The translations under genes were made by a program, and so were the position numbers. A stretch of 64,000 bases of DNA from an uncultured Roseovarius sp. (GTDB lineage Bacteria > Pseudomonadota > Alphaproteobacteria > Rhodobacterales > Rhodobacteraceae): NCBI GenBank assembly GCA_947497295.1, contig CANMFU010000001.1:992001-1056000 (forward strand), written 5' to 3'. Positions 12,001-19,182 of this stretch are shown piece after piece. The first letter of the stretch is position 1; every line of letters begins with the position of its first letter. The notes beneath the pieces were generated by a model. It was not told the origin of the DNA, did not search any database, and worked only from the letters and a program-made list of their open reading frames with translations.

Positions 12001-12455
12001 AAAACCCCTGTGCGCGTGCGGCGCAAGTCTTCAAAGCGCAGGCCGGCATCTTCGAGCGCCTCGGTCGCAACTTCGAGGAAAAGACGCTGTTGTGGGTCCA
12101 TCTGGTCGGCTTCGCGCGCCGGAATGCCAAAATAGTCCGAGTCAAAGCCGTCGATCCGGTCGATGAAAGACGCGCCCGTTGCGATATTCTTGCCTCGCAG
12201 TTCCGGCCCGTCGCTCAGCCACCGGGCCGCGTCCCAGCGCGCAGCGGGGACCGGAATCACCGCATCGCGCGCCTCGCGCAGGAATGACCAAAAGCTCTCT
12301 GGCGAGGTTGCGCCGCCCGGCACGCGGCATCCCATGCCGACAATGGCGATTGGATCGGCGGCAATTGCGTGGCCGGCTTGCTCGCGGGCCGTGCGCGCGA
12401 TCAGGGCCAGCTTGATCGCGGAGATGCGCGATTGGGTGTTCTCATTGGCGGTCAC
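6030..12455 (-). CDS. Type I polyketide synthase module KS-AT-DH-ER-KR-ACP (fully reducing)
   Basis: A 2141-residue single-module PKS carrying the full reductive set. The ketosynthase (about 35-458) has Cys205 in DTACSASL and ETHGTGT. The acyltransferase (about 553-860) has Ser642 in GHSIGE and loop YAFHS (742-746), close to the malonyl type. The dehydratase (about 913-1190) has HRIFGQILLP with His944 and DAGVQ with Asp1113. The enoylreductase (about 1415-1728) has GLNFRD and HAGTGGVGQAA. The ketoreductase (about 1738-1960) has TGGLGGLG and Tyr1886-x3-Asn1890. The ACP has GLDSL with Ser2053. All catalytic residues look intact, so it should leave a saturated methylene. The GTG start overlaps the upstream stop as GTGA. 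A helical N-terminal extension (1-33) and acidic tail DDLSDDDLEALLETELG look like docking elements. The final extender choice is inferred. Confidence 0.96.
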   Translation of the reverse strand: MTANENTQSRISAIKLALIARTAREQAGHAIAADPIAIVGMGCRVPGGATSPESFWSFLREARDAVIPVPAARWDAARWLSDGPELRGKNIATGASFIDRIDGFDSDYFGIPAREADQMDPQQRLFLEVATEALEDAGLRFEDLRRTRTGVFAASYHNDYAQMLYRDPDVMDQRTLTGTLHSVLANRLSYLYDLRGPSISIDTACSASLVAVHLACQSLRSGESDVALAGGVSVMLAPELMVAMSQLGFLAPDGRCKTFDANANGFGRGEGAGVLTLKRLSDALADRDRVWAVIRGSAVNQDGQSTLMAAPNGKAQATLIREAVTSAKIAVEDLVYVETHGTGTALGDPIEVGALAESVGAEAPDRPDCLLGAVKANIGHLEAAAGVVGVIKAALVLAHRTVPAQPNFSRLNPYIDLSGTRLKIAESEQPLPQTKGAPAAGVSSFGVGGTNAHVVLEAASVQTAAESKADASKLWTLPISARSQAALEEAAQNWAQVLKAAEPPLADLCFTAATRRSHHPHRLAVTGASRAEIAGQLAHRIDQGLPEPSRGKLCFVFCGQGSQYRHMGLDLAAAEPSFARHLERCDAVIRSIAGWSLLEELALPDALHRTSVAQPAIVALQTGLASLLRDWGYVPDVVIGHSIGEVAAFAAAGTLSLEEALRIACYRGQIMQAAEGTGGMASVPIDTGTAQTLVARYDHALSVAAVNGPSEIVLSGASEALDEALRELESQGVGHRRLPVRYAFHSDQMAGFDAQLLSALGRIEIEGPARARVMSTVTGTEVARPDADHFARGIRATVRFAEAVRAATMDKAAVFVEIGPHPVLGASIAACLEGHSDRAGTIIPTFRRGRPPRAQLAETAARLFETGRTPDWSALLPAGGRVTSLPRYPWQHRSHWRQVRDTGAAHAGHETGHPLLGKRLDIAAEDLAIFDGGTSDQTGWIADHRIFGQILLPGAAAMELLAAALRDVADPNVCLADFAMLAPLPIPDAAGGSLRWQVIARELGGEWRVTLVVPTDGADGAGRVIAEACSAPRDAVPDAATGTAELSSGAPNTGKTVPDARIDERFRDAGAQFGPAFRLLRDVSMRDGTASGQIHLSGDMAMQAHLLHPAAIDAGVQLALLAAGNERSGTWLPVGARAVDLPERTPPGNLSATATLNAKIWDGPLIADVVFTDRDGTVIGHIHGLRFAQADARSLEDASAQPPQICRTVWRDLAAPPVAGAAPATWLVIATADEGEALTRALSDLGTTARRIDPDATEDEFADALVWLGSATGPCQLLELPGTADDADPVQVVTAALARLQAVLSHPAPSISLAVVTRGAFATEAETGDARVSCADAALQAFYTTASTEHPELAIRVIDLDRSGGTTAAKLAADIASCIGLSGPSRIALRGAARLAPVLERVPPNVPSGPRTLQRAPDGGIDGLRLSAITRRALSPGEVRVAVRAAGLNFRDVISTMGLLPGDQPPLGVEMAGEVMETAGDVSGLMPGDRVFGFAPGALAEEVTVQSGFLKRTPDPMPDRTAAGLTVVFGTALYGLDRLAGLRAGERVLIHAGTGGVGQAAIQVALARGAEVFATAGSDEKRALLREMGVAHAMDSRSPGFEAEIAKATNGEGVDVVLNSLAGEFIAASVRSLSAKGRFLELGKRDLLSQAEFAALRPDATYHVYDLGQSAERDPDLLSGLLDEVLGGLAKGTFQPLHTKCFGLDRAGDAMRFMAAARHVGKIVLGVPPRPAGKVRPDATYWITGGLGGLGLCTARWLAGQGARHILLTSRSLPDQTARDAIAAIEALGATVHTARADAGALADTARVLREIAKTMPPLRGIVHAAGVLCDGPVSTRTPEQVQQVLGGKLGGALALDRLTRDLPLDFFILYSAAATLLGSPGQTLYVAANAGLDALADARHLAGLPALSVAWGRWTGAGMANRLSEAGNDIWQRRGLGALTPETSFAPLDTLLAAGTSSAVVASVDWAQVAATAPAGFDPALLAGVAGSSISTRPVQAARRQDLRDQLARLAPSDAMAALERAISDAAIEIIGLANDREIEPDRPMKELGLDSLMAIELRNALARQTALNLSATLLFDYPTLTLLSRHLAERLGVNAALSGAETHETNDTDDLSDDDLEALLETELGLTGQYRAEVDGERS

Positions 12456-15400
12456 TGGTTTTCCCCCAGAAGCGCGGTCAGGGCTTCATCGTCAGTCATT
12501 TCGGCCATTCTGGTCAGATCGTCGGCCAGATCACCGGATGCCCGCTTGTCTGACCTCGCAGGGCGGTCTGGTGCGGATTCGTCGACCGCATCCGCAGCGA
12601 AGTGGTCGATAAGCGCGCGAGCGGTGGGGTAACTCCAGGCCAGTGTCGCCGGCAGCGGGCGGCCTACAGATTTTTCCAACGCGTTGCGCAATTCGATCGC
12701 CATCAGCGAGTTCAACCCCAGATGCCCCAGCGGCCTGTCGAGATCAAGCTCTTCGGGGCCCAGCGTCAACACGCGTTTGACCGCCTCGGGCACGAAGCGT
12801 AACGCGGCTTCGCGCCGCGCCGCGCCGGACAGGGCGGAAAAGTCCTGCGCATCAACGCCACTGGCCTGCACCGGCGCGATCATGTCCTCGAACAGGTGCA
12901 GCGCGCGTCCTTGACGGCTGTCTGCAAAGCGCGTCCAGTCCATTCGAAAGCAGGAGACCGCCGGTCCGAATTCGCGAAGGATCAGGTGGCCCAGCACGGA
13001 GTCGCCTTCCTCGGGCGCGACGGTCAACTCTCCGCGCGCTGCGAACGTTTGAGCGACGTGATCGAGCGCGGCGCGACCCAACCCGGCCCACGGGCCCCAT
13101 GCAATGCTGAGCGCGTGCCGACCCCGGGCGCGACGGTCCGCTGCCAACGCGTCAAGCCCGCAATTGGCGGCCGCATAACCCGCCAGTCCCTGATGTGGGA
13201 CAAAGGTCATGGTCGAGGAATAGAGAACGAACAGGTCGAGATCTGGAAACAAGCGGTCCAGCAGCGTTGCCCCATCCAGCTTGGTGAGAATCGATCGCGC
13301 GTACGACGCCTCGTCCATGTCGGCCGCCAGTCGCGTGTCGTAGGCGGTGGCGAGGTGCATGAGGCCGGCAATCGCGGGCCGCATCGCGTCGGCGCGCTGG
13401 CCGAGCAGGTCCAGCATTGCCGCCTCGTCGGCGACATCGACAGCCGCGGTCTCGACCGTGGCGCCGGCAGCTTCGAGCGCGACCACGCCGGAAATCCGCG
13501 GCCCAAGATCAGGGTCGCCCATCGCCCTCCGCCAGTCCGCGCGCGGCGGCAAGGGGTGGCGTGACAGCAGCACTAAATGACGTGCCCCGGCCTTGACCAG
13601 GCAGGCGGCGGCACGCAATCCAAGCGCGCTGAGGCCGCCCGTGACCAGATAGGCCCCCTCGGGTCGCAGCGCAAAGCCCGGCCGTATGGCAGGGCGCTCA
13701 AGGACAGGGCAGAGCCGAGGCACCAGCCGCGCGGACCCGCGCAACGCGGTTTCCGGCTCCGCCATCGTCGACACCGCTGCGGCGGCAATGGCGCCTGCGG
13801 ATTGCGCCAGCGGTAGGTCGGGATCGGCGTCGATCAGGCGGATCGAAAGCTCTGGATGTTCCTCTGCTACCACCCGCGCCGCACCGATCAGCGGTGCCTG
13901 TTCGACCGAAACGGGTTGCTTGCCATCACCGGCTACAACCGCGCCCCGCGTCACGAAGACGAGCCGGCCAGGGGACGGGCGGCTATCGCGCACGGCTTGC
14001 AGCATCCGGACCGGCACGATGCCCGCGCCCGCAGGCGGCGCGATCACCACAACACCGTCGACAGCGCCCTCGGCCATCGCATCGCGCGCAGCGTCGAGCC
14101 TGGCCATGCGCGTTTCCGCGCCCAGCGCCGACAGCGCCTGACCCATGGCGTCGCAGTCCTGCGGGTCTCCGAGTACGAGCCACGTCGTTCCGGCGGCGCA
14201 ACCTGCCTCGTCGTCTGCCGGGGCGTCCTTCCAGCGGATCTGATGCAGCAAATCGCGCGCCGCATCCGCCAATTGAGGAACCCGGATCGTGGTGCTTTCG
14301 CTACGCAGGTCGGCGGCCTCGTGCCAGTGTCGCTCGCGCTGCCAAGGATAGAGCGGTAGCGGGACATCCATCGGGGGAGGTGGGGCATAGGCTGCCCAGT
14401 CCACCTCGACCCCCGCAACCCAAAGCGCGGCGACACTTTCGGCCAGCACCTCGTCGGACCGCCGGTCGCGCCGTTCGCTGACAGCAAGCGTGGCGTCGCG
14501 GTTCCGGTCGCTCAGGATCTGTTCGACAGACGTCATCAGCACCGGATTCGGCCCAAGTTCGATGAAAGCGCCGACGTCACCCTCCAGTGCCACCGACACG
14601 GCATCTACGAAACGCACAGGTTCACACAGGTTGCGCGCCCAGTATTCGGCATCGAGAGGTCGGTCACGGACCGCATCCCCGATGACGGTGGAAATCATCG
14701 GCAGGACCGCGTCGCAGGGGGCGATCCCTCGCAGGGAAGAGGCAAGCGGGCGCGCCAGCGCCGCCATCTGTGGCCCGTGCGAGGCGACATCCACATTGAT
14801 CCGGCGGCAGAAAATACCTTCCCGTTCAAGCTCGCTTAGCAACTTGTTCAGCGCGCTGGCATCACCGGAGATCACGCAGGAACGTGGGCTGTTATAGGCG
14901 GCGATGGACAACTGACCCTGGAACGCAGACAGACGTTGCTTCAGATCCGCACCAACCAGTTCGACAAGCGCCATGCCGCCTTGACCGCTTGTGCGTGCCA
15001 TCAGGGCGCTGCGATTGACCACGACCCGCATCGCATCGGACACGCTCAGTCGGCCAGATATTGCGGCCGCCGCGACTTCACCCATGCTGTGACCGATCGT
15101 ACAGTCGGCCCGGACGCCCAGCGATGTCCATAGGCGCGCATATCCGATGGAAAGCGCCGCAAGCACCGGCTGGATGACCGAGATCCGGTCGAGCAGCCAG
15201 CCGGATGCGCCTTCTTCCAGTTCAATTTGCTCGGTCAGAGACCAGTCGACAAGGTCTTTGAGCGCCGCCTCGCATTCGGCTATGGCCGCGCGGAAAACCG
15301 GCGCGTGTTCGAGGAACCTGCGGGCCATTCCGGCCCATTGACCACCCTGGCCCGGCGCCACAAACGCAACACCCGGCGCGCCGTTTGCCGGGGCGCGGCC

Positions 15401-16963
15401 GCAAATCGCGGCATCGGCGCCGTTTCCGTAGTTGCGCAGCTCGGCAATAAGCGAGCTTCGGTCAGTGACCGGGAACGCGGCGCGAAAGCCAAGTCCGCTG
15501 CGCCGGTTGGCTGCCGCGGCGCAATAGGTCGCCACCGGGATGTCGCCATGGTGTTCCAAATGGTCGGCATGGCGGAGCGCAAGCGCGCGCAGCGCCGCGT
15601 CGCTATCGGCCGAGATCGGCAATAGGGGGCTGTTGCATGGTGCCTCTTGCTTCGCCGACACGGGAGGGGCGGGAGGGCTCTGGATAATTACATGCGCGTT
15701 GGAACCGGCGATGCCAAAGCCGCTGATGCCTGCGATGCGCTCTGCCTGATCCCAGGGTGTCGTGGCTGAAGCGACTTCGACCGGGTGCGCCGCCCAGTCA
15801 AAAGCAGGGGTCGGGGTTTTGCAATGCAAGCTGGCCGGGATTACCCCTATCTTTACAGCGAGTACGGCCTTGATCAGCCCGGCGATGCCTGCGGCCCCTT
15901 CGCTGTGGCCGATATTGGTTTTGACAGAGCCCACGCGCAGCGGCGTTTTGCGCTCTGCGCACAATACTGTCGCAAGCGCGGCCAATTCCTCGGGATCGCC
16001 CATGCGGGTGCCGGTGCCATGCGCCTCGACATAGCCGACGCAGTCAGGCGCCACACCGGCGTCCTTGATCGCGGCTGCGATCAGCGCCTCCTGACCGATG
16101 CGGCTTGGCCGCCCGAAACTGCCACTGGTACTGCCGTCATTGTTAAGCGCGCTGCCGCGAATGACCGCATGTATCCGGTCGCCATCCGCCAACGCATCGT
16201 CGAGGCGCTTCAGCAGGATCATTCCGGCGCCCTCGCTACGGACATAGCCGTCAGCGGCGGCATCGCCGAACTTGCAATGCCCGTCCGGGGCCATCATCCG
16301 GGCCTGCGAATACCCGATGGTGATATGCGGATTCAGGATCACGTTAACGCCGCCCGCAAAGGCCATTGCGCATTCACCTGACCGAAGCGACTGAACCGCC
16401 AGATGCACTGCCGTGAGCGACGAGGCGCAGGCGGTGTCGAGGGTCAGGCTTGGCCCTTGCAGGTTGAGCAGGTTGGACAGGCGCCCGGCGGTCGTGTAGC
16501 GCCCGCTGCCGATAGTCATCTCGAAATCGGTGACCTCGGGATCGCCGAGCAGCCGCATCTCGAAATCGTGCAGCCATTGTCCAACGAAGACACCGACGCG
16601 CCGCCCGAATAAACGGTCGGCCGGTGTGCTGCTGTCCTCCATCGCTTCCCACGCGGTTTCAAGCACCAGCCGCTGCTGCGGATCCATCCGCGCCGCCTCG
16701 CGTGGGGAAATGTGGAAAAAACCTGCGTCGAACCGGTCAATATCGTCAAGGTATCCACCGAAGCGCGACATGATGCGTCCCTGAACAGCCGGTTCGGGAT
16801 CGAACAACCGATCGACCGCCATGCGGTCCGCCGGGATTTCGCCGACAGCGTCGCGGCCCTCAAGCAGCAGGTCCCAGAACGCCGCTGGCGTGTCGGCATG
16901 ACCGGGAAACCGACATCCCATGCCTATGATCGCGACACCGCGTGCCTGATTGCGGCTATTCAC
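12452..16963 (-). CDS. Type I polyketide synthase module KS-AT-KR-ACP, first gene of the row
   Basis: A 1503-residue single-module PKS, probably the first protein of the line. The ketosynthase begins at residue 9 with no docking extension; an in-frame stop 27 nt upstream of the GTG rules out a longer N-terminus. Cys179 lies in DTACASSL, with EAHGTGT and NIGHSEGAAG following. The acyltransferase (about 532-850) has Ser626 in GHSMGE and loop VASHG (726-730), which does not fit the malonyl HAFH consensus and is nearer the methylmalonyl YASH. The ketoreductase (structural part from about 900, catalytic part 1103-1310) has TGGLSALG and Tyr1263-x3-Asn1267. The ACP motif is GLNSL (Ser1419), Asn replacing the usual Asp. 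No loading didomain, DH or ER is present. The tail EMTDDEALTALLG fits a C-terminal docking helix. The expected outcome is a beta-hydroxy intermediate; the starter unit is unknown. Confidence 0.95.
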   Translation of the reverse strand: MNSRNQARGVAIIGMGCRFPGHADTPAAFWDLLLEGRDAVGEIPADRMAVDRLFDPEPAVQGRIMSRFGGYLDDIDRFDAGFFHISPREAARMDPQQRLVLETAWEAMEDSSTPADRLFGRRVGVFVGQWLHDFEMRLLGDPEVTDFEMTIGSGRYTTAGRLSNLLNLQGPSLTLDTACASSLTAVHLAVQSLRSGECAMAFAGGVNVILNPHITIGYSQARMMAPDGHCKFGDAAADGYVRSEGAGMILLKRLDDALADGDRIHAVIRGSALNNDGSTSGSFGRPSRIGQEALIAAAIKDAGVAPDCVGYVEAHGTGTRMGDPEELAALATVLCAERKTPLRVGSVKTNIGHSEGAAGIAGLIKAVLAVKIGVIPASLHCKTPTPAFDWAAHPVEVASATTPWDQAERIAGISGFGIAGSNAHVIIQSPPAPPVSAKQEAPCNSPLLPISADSDAALRALALRHADHLEHHGDIPVATYCAAAANRRSGLGFRAAFPVTDRSSLIAELRNYGNGADAAICGRAPANGAPGVAFVAPGQGGQWAGMARRFLEHAPVFRAAIAECEAALKDLVDWSLTEQIELEEGASGWLLDRISVIQPVLAALSIGYARLWTSLGVRADCTIGHSMGEVAAAAISGRLSVSDAMRVVVNRSALMARTSGQGGMALVELVGADLKQRLSAFQGQLSIAAYNSPRSCVISGDASALNKLLSELEREGIFCRRINVDVASHGPQMAALARPLASSLRGIAPCDAVLPMISTVIGDAVRDRPLDAEYWARNLCEPVRFVDAVSVALEGDVGAFIELGPNPVLMTSVEQILSDRNRDATLAVSERRDRRSDEVLAESVAALWVAGVEVDWAAYAPPPPMDVPLPLYPWQRERHWHEAADLRSESTTIRVPQLADAARDLLHQIRWKDAPADDEAGCAAGTTWLVLGDPQDCDAMGQALSALGAETRMARLDAARDAMAEGAVDGVVVIAPPAGAGIVPVRMLQAVRDSRPSPGRLVFVTRGAVVAGDGKQPVSVEQAPLIGAARVVAEEHPELSIRLIDADPDLPLAQSAGAIAAAAVSTMAEPETALRGSARLVPRLCPVLERPAIRPGFALRPEGAYLVTGGLSALGLRAAACLVKAGARHLVLLSRHPLPPRADWRRAMGDPDLGPRISGVVALEAAGATVETAAVDVADEAAMLDLLGQRADAMRPAIAGLMHLATAYDTRLAADMDEASYARSILTKLDGATLLDRLFPDLDLFVLYSSTMTFVPHQGLAGYAAANCGLDALAADRRARGRHALSIAWGPWAGLGRAALDHVAQTFAARGELTVAPEEGDSVLGHLILREFGPAVSCFRMDWTRFADSRQGRALHLFEDMIAPVQASGVDAQDFSALSGAARREAALRFVPEAVKRVLTLGPEELDLDRPLGHLGLNSLMAIELRNALEKSVGRPLPATLAWSYPTARALIDHFAADAVDESAPDRPARSDKRASGDLADDLTRMAEMTDDEALTALLGENQ

Positions 16964-17876
16964 GCGATCACCCGGCCGGACATTCGCAACCTAGGGGCTT
17001 CAAAACCGCCGGCGCTCCAAAGTGGTTCGATGATGTCAAAGCGTTTCATGTCAAGTTGGCACGTGGCGCGCCTGCGCCACCCGTTCTCCCGGCAATGGCG
17101 CAGGAGTATTACGGGCAGGCTTGCCAAAACGAGTCGCATTTTGGCACGCGGTCGAACTTGCGCCACTGATTATATCCTTTCAAAGAACCTGCTCAGAGAT
17201 CGCTGCGAGAACAGGTCGCCACAAATAAAAATTACATCTGAAAAATGCGTCTCGAAATTCGAAAATCCCATGTGCAAAGCTCACAGATACTATTTTAAAC
17301 GCAGAACCGCCGAGCGTTGCAACATTTATTATTATGGTTAAGCGTCGGCCCCGCGTCCTCGTGACCGTGCAGGTTGATCTGCCCCTCCGGCGAGATGCCG
17401 CTGGTGTTGTGCGCAAAGTGCTGAGGGAGGCGAATTCTGATGGAAAATGTTGGTCTTGATGAGAAAAGCGAAAGTTCTTGTTCAGGCCAGAGCGGCAACG
17501 CTCAAAACTCGGATAGCATGACGCCTGTGCTGGTCTTTGACCCTCGCGCCTCGGCCAGCGCCGACGATACGACCATCATGTGATCCGAGGTCGGGCAAGG
17601 CGGCACTGGCCAGTGCCGTGCCCCTGAAAACGACGTCGTCTACGGTTAGTGTTTTACGCTGGATTCTCCTTGGTTGGGTGGCTTGGGGGCAGGTCGGGGA
17701 AAATCATTTTGGCCGCTCCGCGACTAATTTCTAGCGTACCAAAGCGGACTCGATCAGAAGGCTGAGACCTGAAGAATATTTTTGCAGTAAAGTGTCTAAA
17801 ACCTTATTTAACGCAGCTTTGTTTCGGGACGACCCGAAAATATAGCAAAGGCAGCCTTGTCCCGCGACGCCCTGCG
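16964..17876. other. AT-rich gene-poor gap between PKS genes and aroQ
   Basis: About 900 bases with no convincing conserved gene. Positions 17160-17340 are clearly richer in A and T than the flanking genes and probably hold the promoter of the leftward PKS operon. An inverted pair ACCTG/CAGGT sits at 17187-17191 and 17212-17216. A 7-bp perfect hairpin (TTTCGGG/CCCGAAA, 17822-17839) lies 37 bases beyond the aroQ stop without a T-run, so it is a weak terminator candidate. Short open stretches on both strands around 17300-17740 have no family I recognise and may be decayed gene remnants. Confidence 0.6.
17440..17583 (+). CDS. Possible small protein of 47 residues, unrecognised
   Basis: An ATG-started frame of 47 codons preceded by a good purine-rich site (GAGGGAGG at 17423-17430). 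The peptide is rich in Ser, Asp and Asn (it starts MENVGLDEKSESSC and ends SADDTTIM), has one cysteine, no membrane segment and no signal peptide. I do not recognise a family. It lies alone in the AT-rich gap upstream of and divergent from the PKS operon. It could be a real small peptide, the 5' remnant of a broken gene, or chance. The only support is the ribosome binding site and an acidic, non-random composition. Confidence 0.2.
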   Translation: MENVGLDEKSESSCSGQSGNAQNSDSMTPVLVFDPRASASADDTTIM

Positions 17877-18320
17877 TTAGCCTTTTTGCGCAAGATGTGC
17901 CATCAACGCGTCCATTGCCAGCGGGTAGCCTGCAGCGCCAAAGCCGCAGATCACCCCAAGCGCGACGCGGGCGATATAGCTGACATGACGGAATTCCTCG
18001 CGGGCGTGGACGTTCGACAGGTGCAGTTCAACGGCCGGCAATTCGACCGACGAAATCGCGTCCATCAACGCGATGGACGTGTGCGTGTAGGCGCCTGCGT
18101 TCAAAACGATACCGTCGTGCACGTCCTTGGCGGCGTGAATGGCGTCGATCAGCGCGCCCTCGCTGTTGCTTTGCAGGAACGCTACATCGGCGCCGCGCGA
18201 TGCACCGTGGGCGCGGCACAGCGCCTCGATATCGGGCAGTGTGACATGGCCGTAAACCTCGGGCTGGCGGGTGCCCAGCAGGTTCAGATTCGGCCCGTTC
18301 AGGATCAGGATCGAGGTCAT
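17877..18320 (-). CDS. aroQ: Type II 3-dehydroquinate dehydratase
   Basis: A 147-residue enzyme of normal family length that converts 3-dehydroquinate to 3-dehydroshikimate in the shikimate pathway. The opening ILNGPNLNLLGTRQPEVYG carries Asn11, Arg18 and catalytic Tyr23. FLQSNSEG, VLNAGAYTHTS (Asn74, His80) and VELHLSNVHARE (His100) complete the active site. The gene lies on minus between a GntR regulator and the AT-rich gap before the PKS genes. In many alphaproteobacteria aroQ is followed directly by accB and accC; here nothing of that kind follows within the window. No terminator with a T-run is evident after the stop. Confidence 0.97.
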   Translation of the reverse strand: MTSILILNGPNLNLLGTRQPEVYGHVTLPDIEALCRAHGASRGADVAFLQSNSEGALIDAIHAAKDVHDGIVLNAGAYTHTSIALMDAISSVELPAVELHLSNVHAREEFRHVSYIARVALGVICGFGAAGYPLAMDALMAHLAQKG

Positions 18321-18380
18321 GGATTGGCTCCTTTGGCATCGCTTCTAGACCGTGCGCGCACATTCTGTCGAGGGGCCGCG

Positions 18381-19037
18381 TTATTCGGCAGCGGGTCGCA
18401 GGATGGCCATCAGATGGTGGAATTTCTCACCCTGAACGGCGACATGGGCGCGCAGCAAATCCGCCGAGGCGGGCGCATCGCCGCGCTCCAACGCTACGAC
18501 AATGCGCTCATGCTCGGCCATGGATTGCGCCAGCCGACCGCGCAGGCGCAGCTGCTGGCGGCGGAACGGGCGCAGTCGGCGGTGCAGGCGCAGCGCCTCG
18601 GCGCGGAGGAAACTGTTGCCCGATTGTGCGTAGATGATCTGATGGAAGCGTTCATTTTCAAGATAATAGGTGCTGGTATCCTGCGCTGTCACGGCGGCCA
18701 TGCACGCCGCATTCGCTGCACGCAACTCGTCCAGCGCAGCGTCGCTGATACGCAGTGCGGCCAGCCGTCCCGCAGCTGCCTCTAGTTCGGCCATGACCTC
18801 GAACATCTCCATCAGTTCAACAGGGCCAGGCTGATGCACGAATGCACCGCGATGGGGGATTTGCGTGACAAGCCCCGACAATGTCAGCTTTTGCAGCGCC
18901 TCGCGGATCGGCGTGCGCGACACGCCAAAACGATCAGCTAACGCATGTTCATCCAACCGGTCGCCATCGGCAAAAGTGCCGCCAAAGATCAGCTCTTCTA
19001 TCCCATCGGCAATCAGATCTGCACGGCGTTTTCTCAT
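18381..19037 (-). CDS. GntR-family regulator, FCD (FadR-like) subfamily; candidate malonate regulator
   Basis: A 218-residue regulator. The N-terminal winged helix carries the GntR pattern ADRFGVSRTPIREALQKLTLSGLV at about residues 34-57, followed by HRGAFVHQP; an all-helical FCD effector domain follows to the end. The start at 19037 (MRKRRADLI) was chosen because longer forms would run into the divergent dctP promoter and gene. It faces the malonate import and activation operon across 145 bp, the arrangement known for MatR in rhizobial mat loci. Control of that operon, with malonate or malonyl-CoA as effector, is inferred from position and family only. A palindrome at 19085-19092 is a plausible operator. 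Confidence 0.9.
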   Translation of the reverse strand: MRKRRADLIADGIEELIFGGTFADGDRLDEHALADRFGVSRTPIREALQKLTLSGLVTQIPHRGAFVHQPGPVELMEMFEVMAELEAAAGRLAALRISDAALDELRAANAACMAAVTAQDTSTYYLENERFHQIIYAQSGNSFLRAEALRLHRRLRPFRRQQLRLRGRLAQSMAEHERIVVALERGDAPASADLLRAHVAVQGEKFHHLMAILRPAAE

Positions 19038-19082
19038 TCGCAGGAATATAGGCCGCAACAGCGCGCATGCAAAGATCGAATT

Positions 19083-19094
19083 TCTGTATACAAA
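19083..19094. promoter_or_regulatory. Candidate GntR operator, TGTATACA palindrome
   Basis: The 8-bp palindrome TGTATACA at 19085-19092 lies in the 145-bp space between the divergent GntR gene and dctP, just upstream of a TTGACT hexamer (19099-19104) that could be a -35 element. FCD-type GntR proteins, including MatR-like ones, typically bind GTxTAC or TTGTATACAA-like palindromes. No binding data are available from sequence. Confidence 0.5.
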
Positions 19095-19182
19095 ATGATT
19101 GACTCGAAAAACCGCTCGCGCCACCCTGCAAGCCACGTTCCGGGTCAACCGGACCTGAGAAACATCCCCGGGAGGATATGAT

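Noticed and set aside
17187..17216. Lux-box-like inverted repeat ACCTG/CAGGT upstream of the PKS genes
   Set aside because: The arms are 20 bases apart; a LuxR-type box is a 20-bp element with a short centre, and no luxR/luxI gene is nearby.
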